From: Paenibacillus oleatilyticus
GTDB lineage: Bacteria; Bacillota; Bacilli; Paenibacillales; NBRC-103111
Reading direction: 5' to 3'
Length of the DNA stretch: 64,000 nucleotides
Assembly: GCF_018998565.1 (NCBI RefSeq)
Contig: NZ_JAHNZO010000017.1
Span: 1-64,000, forward strand
Under the pieces are notes generated by a model. That model was given only the letters and a program-made list of their open reading frames with translations. It was not told where the DNA came from and ran no database searches. The translations under genes were made by a program, and so were the position numbers. Shown in pieces: positions 62,447 to 64,000 of the stretch. The stretch's first letter is position 1. Every line of letters starts with the position of its first letter.

Positions 62447-63876
62447 TAATGAAAAAAGGGCTCAAATCTTTGGTAGAATGGTGTTTGTCCAGAACAACAT
62501 CGCCCAAAGAAAGGAGCACCTTTTAGGTGAAGTCTACCACAGCCATCCACAAAATCAAGTCCGAATTTTCCCTGCAAAACGCGACCAACTTTGGTGGCGT
62601 CAATATCTTTCTGGCCTTTCTCGTAAAAATCAAACTTTCTGAAGCGATGCGCAACCTCTCCGGCGGCAAAGCACGCAACACAATTTTTCCGATTCACCGC
62701 ATCTTGCTTTACTTCATCGTCGGCTGGATGCTCGGATGCGAACGCATTTTTCATTTTCGTCGTCGTTTGCAACGTGATGCATTGCTCCAGCGGTTTTTCG
62801 GCGGTCGCTGTCCGCATCACAGCTTATTGTACAAGGAATTGATCCGGCTGGGGCGTTCTAGCCCCAAACTGGTTCACGAACTGCGGAAACTGAACCATGA
62901 GGTCATCCGGCCCTGCTTGCCTGCCAACCTCATTCTCGATTTGGATTCCACCGTGGAGACTGTGTATGGCGATCAATCCGGTGCGGCTAAAGGGACGAAC
63001 CCGCACAAGCCCGGGCGCAAAAGCTATCATCCGCTACTGGCCTTCGAAGGACAAACCCGGCTCAACCTGAATACGGTTCTCCGACCGGGAAATACCCACT
63101 CTTCCACCGACGCTGTCGGCTTCCTGCAACAAACCTTTGACCTGCTTGGCGAGCGCCAGGTGAAATACGCCCGGGTCAACAAAGGTTTCGGGGGCGAGGA
63201 TTTCTACGGCTTGTGGGAGCGAAAGAATATTGGCTATGTCGGCAAGCTGAAGTGGACCCAGCGACTGGCCAAGGAAGTTCAGGCCTGCCGTTATTGGACG
63301 CGCTATGTCGACGAGGACTGGATCATCGAAGGCATTTCTTTGATCTACAAAGCGACGTCTTGGAACAAGGCGCGCCGGGTGGCGGTTATCCGCAAGGCAC
63401 AAGTGTTCGACGACGGCCAAGGCCGGATTGTGTTCGATACCGACTGGCAGTACGAAGCGATCGTGACCAATCTGGAATGGGAAGCGATCGATTTATGGCG
63501 CTTCTACAATCAACGCTGCTGTATGGAAAATTCCATCAAGGAAGCCAAGAATGGCTTCTCCATCAACCGCATCGCGACGGGAGATTTTAAAGCCAACGAG
63601 CTGGACTTGGCGATTAAGCTCCTCGCCTACAATTTGTTCGAGCGCTTCAAACGCGACTGTTGCGAACCCGTGCATCTAGGCTACACGATTGCAAGGTTCC
63701 GGTTCGAGTTCTTTCATTGCGCGGCGATGCTCGTTCGACACAGTCGATCTGTCGTGCTCAAGCTGATGAAGGAATTCGCCGGCCGCCATGCCTGGAAACG
63801 AATCGAAGCGAAAGTAGCCTTGCTGGAATGAAGCTCTCCAAAATTTCACATGGAAAATGAAATCGCCCCTTCATTA
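62447..63876 (+). mobile_element. IS1380-family insertion sequence
   Basis: An element of about 1.4 kb carrying a single transposase. Imperfect ends were read by eye: TAATGAAAAAAGGGCTC at 62447 on the left against the reverse complement TAATGAAGGGGCGATTT from 63876 on the right. Exact ends and target duplication could not be fixed. Its G+C is clearly higher than that of the island around it. Confidence 0.6.
62527..63831 (+). CDS. IS1380-family DDE transposase, possibly inactive
   Basis: A 434-residue transposase. The first catalytic Asp is in LILDLDSTVETVYGDQ near residue 140; the last acidic residue is in RCCMENSIKEAKNGF near 338. The middle motif, usually RxDxGF, reads RVNKGFGGEDFYGL, with Asn where Asp is expected. 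A G-to-A change would explain this and may inactivate the enzyme. The start is GTG 62527 with AAAGGAG ten bases upstream. It transposes the IS by cut-and-paste if active. Confidence 0.88.
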   Translation: MKSTTAIHKIKSEFSLQNATNFGGVNIFLAFLVKIKLSEAMRNLSGGKARNTIFPIHRILLYFIVGWMLGCERIFHFRRRLQRDALLQRFFGGRCPHHSLLYKELIRLGRSSPKLVHELRKLNHEVIRPCLPANLILDLDSTVETVYGDQSGAAKGTNPHKPGRKSYHPLLAFEGQTRLNLNTVLRPGNTHSSTDAVGFLQQTFDLLGERQVKYARVNKGFGGEDFYGLWERKNIGYVGKLKWTQRLAKEVQACRYWTRYVDEDWIIEGISLIYKATSWNKARRVAVIRKAQVFDDGQGRIVFDTDWQYEAIVTNLEWEAIDLWRFYNQRCCMENSIKEAKNGFSINRIATGDFKANELDLAIKLLAYNLFERFKRDCCEPVHLGYTIARFRFEFFHCAAMLVRHSRSVVLKLMKEFAGRHAWKRIEAKVALLE

Positions 63877-64000
63877 GGGAGGAGGGAAGACCGGTCGCTG
63901 GGCTCCATACCCTCTTGCCAACATGAATAATTCCCACATTTTTACGTTTTCAATTCGCTGGTTGCACCTTATTACCTTGATCTTGTGGGCTTTCGAAATT

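Noticed and set aside
63874..64000. A minus-strand open stretch of about 41 codons entering from the right edge (ends RGYGAQRPVFPPP)
   Set aside because: Too short, no family recognised, and its stop may belong to the IS end; it could be the 5' part of the gene cut by the IS but cannot be supported.
1..64000. CRISPR arrays, tRNA or rRNA genes
   Set aside because: No regularly spaced repeats and no cloverleaf or rRNA-like segments were recognised; riboswitch-like leaders were also not convincing before cysJ.

Overview
The window looks like chromosome of a Gram-positive, spore-former-type bacterium of the Paenibacillaceae (Paenibacillus or a close relative). The grounds are strong Shine-Dalgarno sequences before almost every gene, several TTG/GTG starts, medium G+C with AT-rich intergenic gaps, and Paenibacillus-like gene content: a GH20C-type hexosaminidase, a GH19 chitinase, a LytS/YesM-type kinase, a Bacillus-like cysJI pair and a fused IcmF mutase. 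This is inferred from gene content, not from a marker gene. There are no rRNA or tRNA genes and no CRISPR array.

Layout. 0-5 kb: an exported or anchored alpha/beta hydrolase, a frameshifted leucine-rich-repeat gene and a GH20 hexosaminidase. 5-13.6 kb: an acyl-CoA catabolic cluster on the minus strand (3-hydroxyacyl-CoA dehydrogenase, fused isobutyryl-CoA mutase IcmF, two acyl-CoA dehydrogenases, thiolase), interrupted by a plus-strand glutathione peroxidase gene with an in-frame TGA. 13.8-21.7 kb: small regulator/enzyme pairs (aminoglycoside phosphotransferase-like kinase, MmyB-type XRE regulator with an SDR, AraC regulator with a phytanoyl-CoA-type dioxygenase, DUF1801, VOC protein, ECF42-type sigma factor with its DGPF/YCII partner). 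22-29 kb: secreted GH19 chitinase, then a one-protein two-component system diverging from a secreted protein with two beta-lactamase-fold domains. 29-39 kb: a 1050-residue double histidine kinase, MerR regulator, a GC-rich foreign-looking gene, SgrR-like regulator with an MFS exporter, and a luciferase-like oxidoreductase. 39-46.9 kb: assimilatory sulfite reductase cysJI, GntR regulator with a drug/metabolite exporter, MarR regulator with a CBS protein and an MFS exporter. 46.9-51.7 kb: a second one-protein two-component system diverging from a membrane-anchored beta-lactamase-fold protein and a CPBP protease. 51.9-57.8 kb: an unknown protein, an ankyrin protein, HxlR with a flavodoxin-fold reductase, LysR with an Old Yellow Enzyme. 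58-64 kb: an AT-rich accessory island with an XRE repressor, small membrane proteins, an Rpn-type nuclease, a stop-interrupted PD-(D/E)XK nuclease gene, and an IS1380-type insertion sequence that appears to have cut a further gene.

The most interesting signals are: (1) two copies of one module, a membrane histidine kinase fused to a NarL-type response regulator in a single polypeptide, each divergent from a penicillin-binding/beta-lactamase-fold protein; (2) two copies of a roughly 200-bp palindromic element that sits between convergent genes, is flanked on both sides by duplicated terminator-like hairpins, and shows a compensatory base change in its stem; (3) three genes broken by a single stop or indel but otherwise intact, including a TGA exactly at a conserved cysteine codon of glutathione peroxidase; (4) enzymes lacking family-defining catalytic residues (SDR, acyl-CoA dehydrogenase, transposase).

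All domain assignments come from reading the translations; no database search was run.
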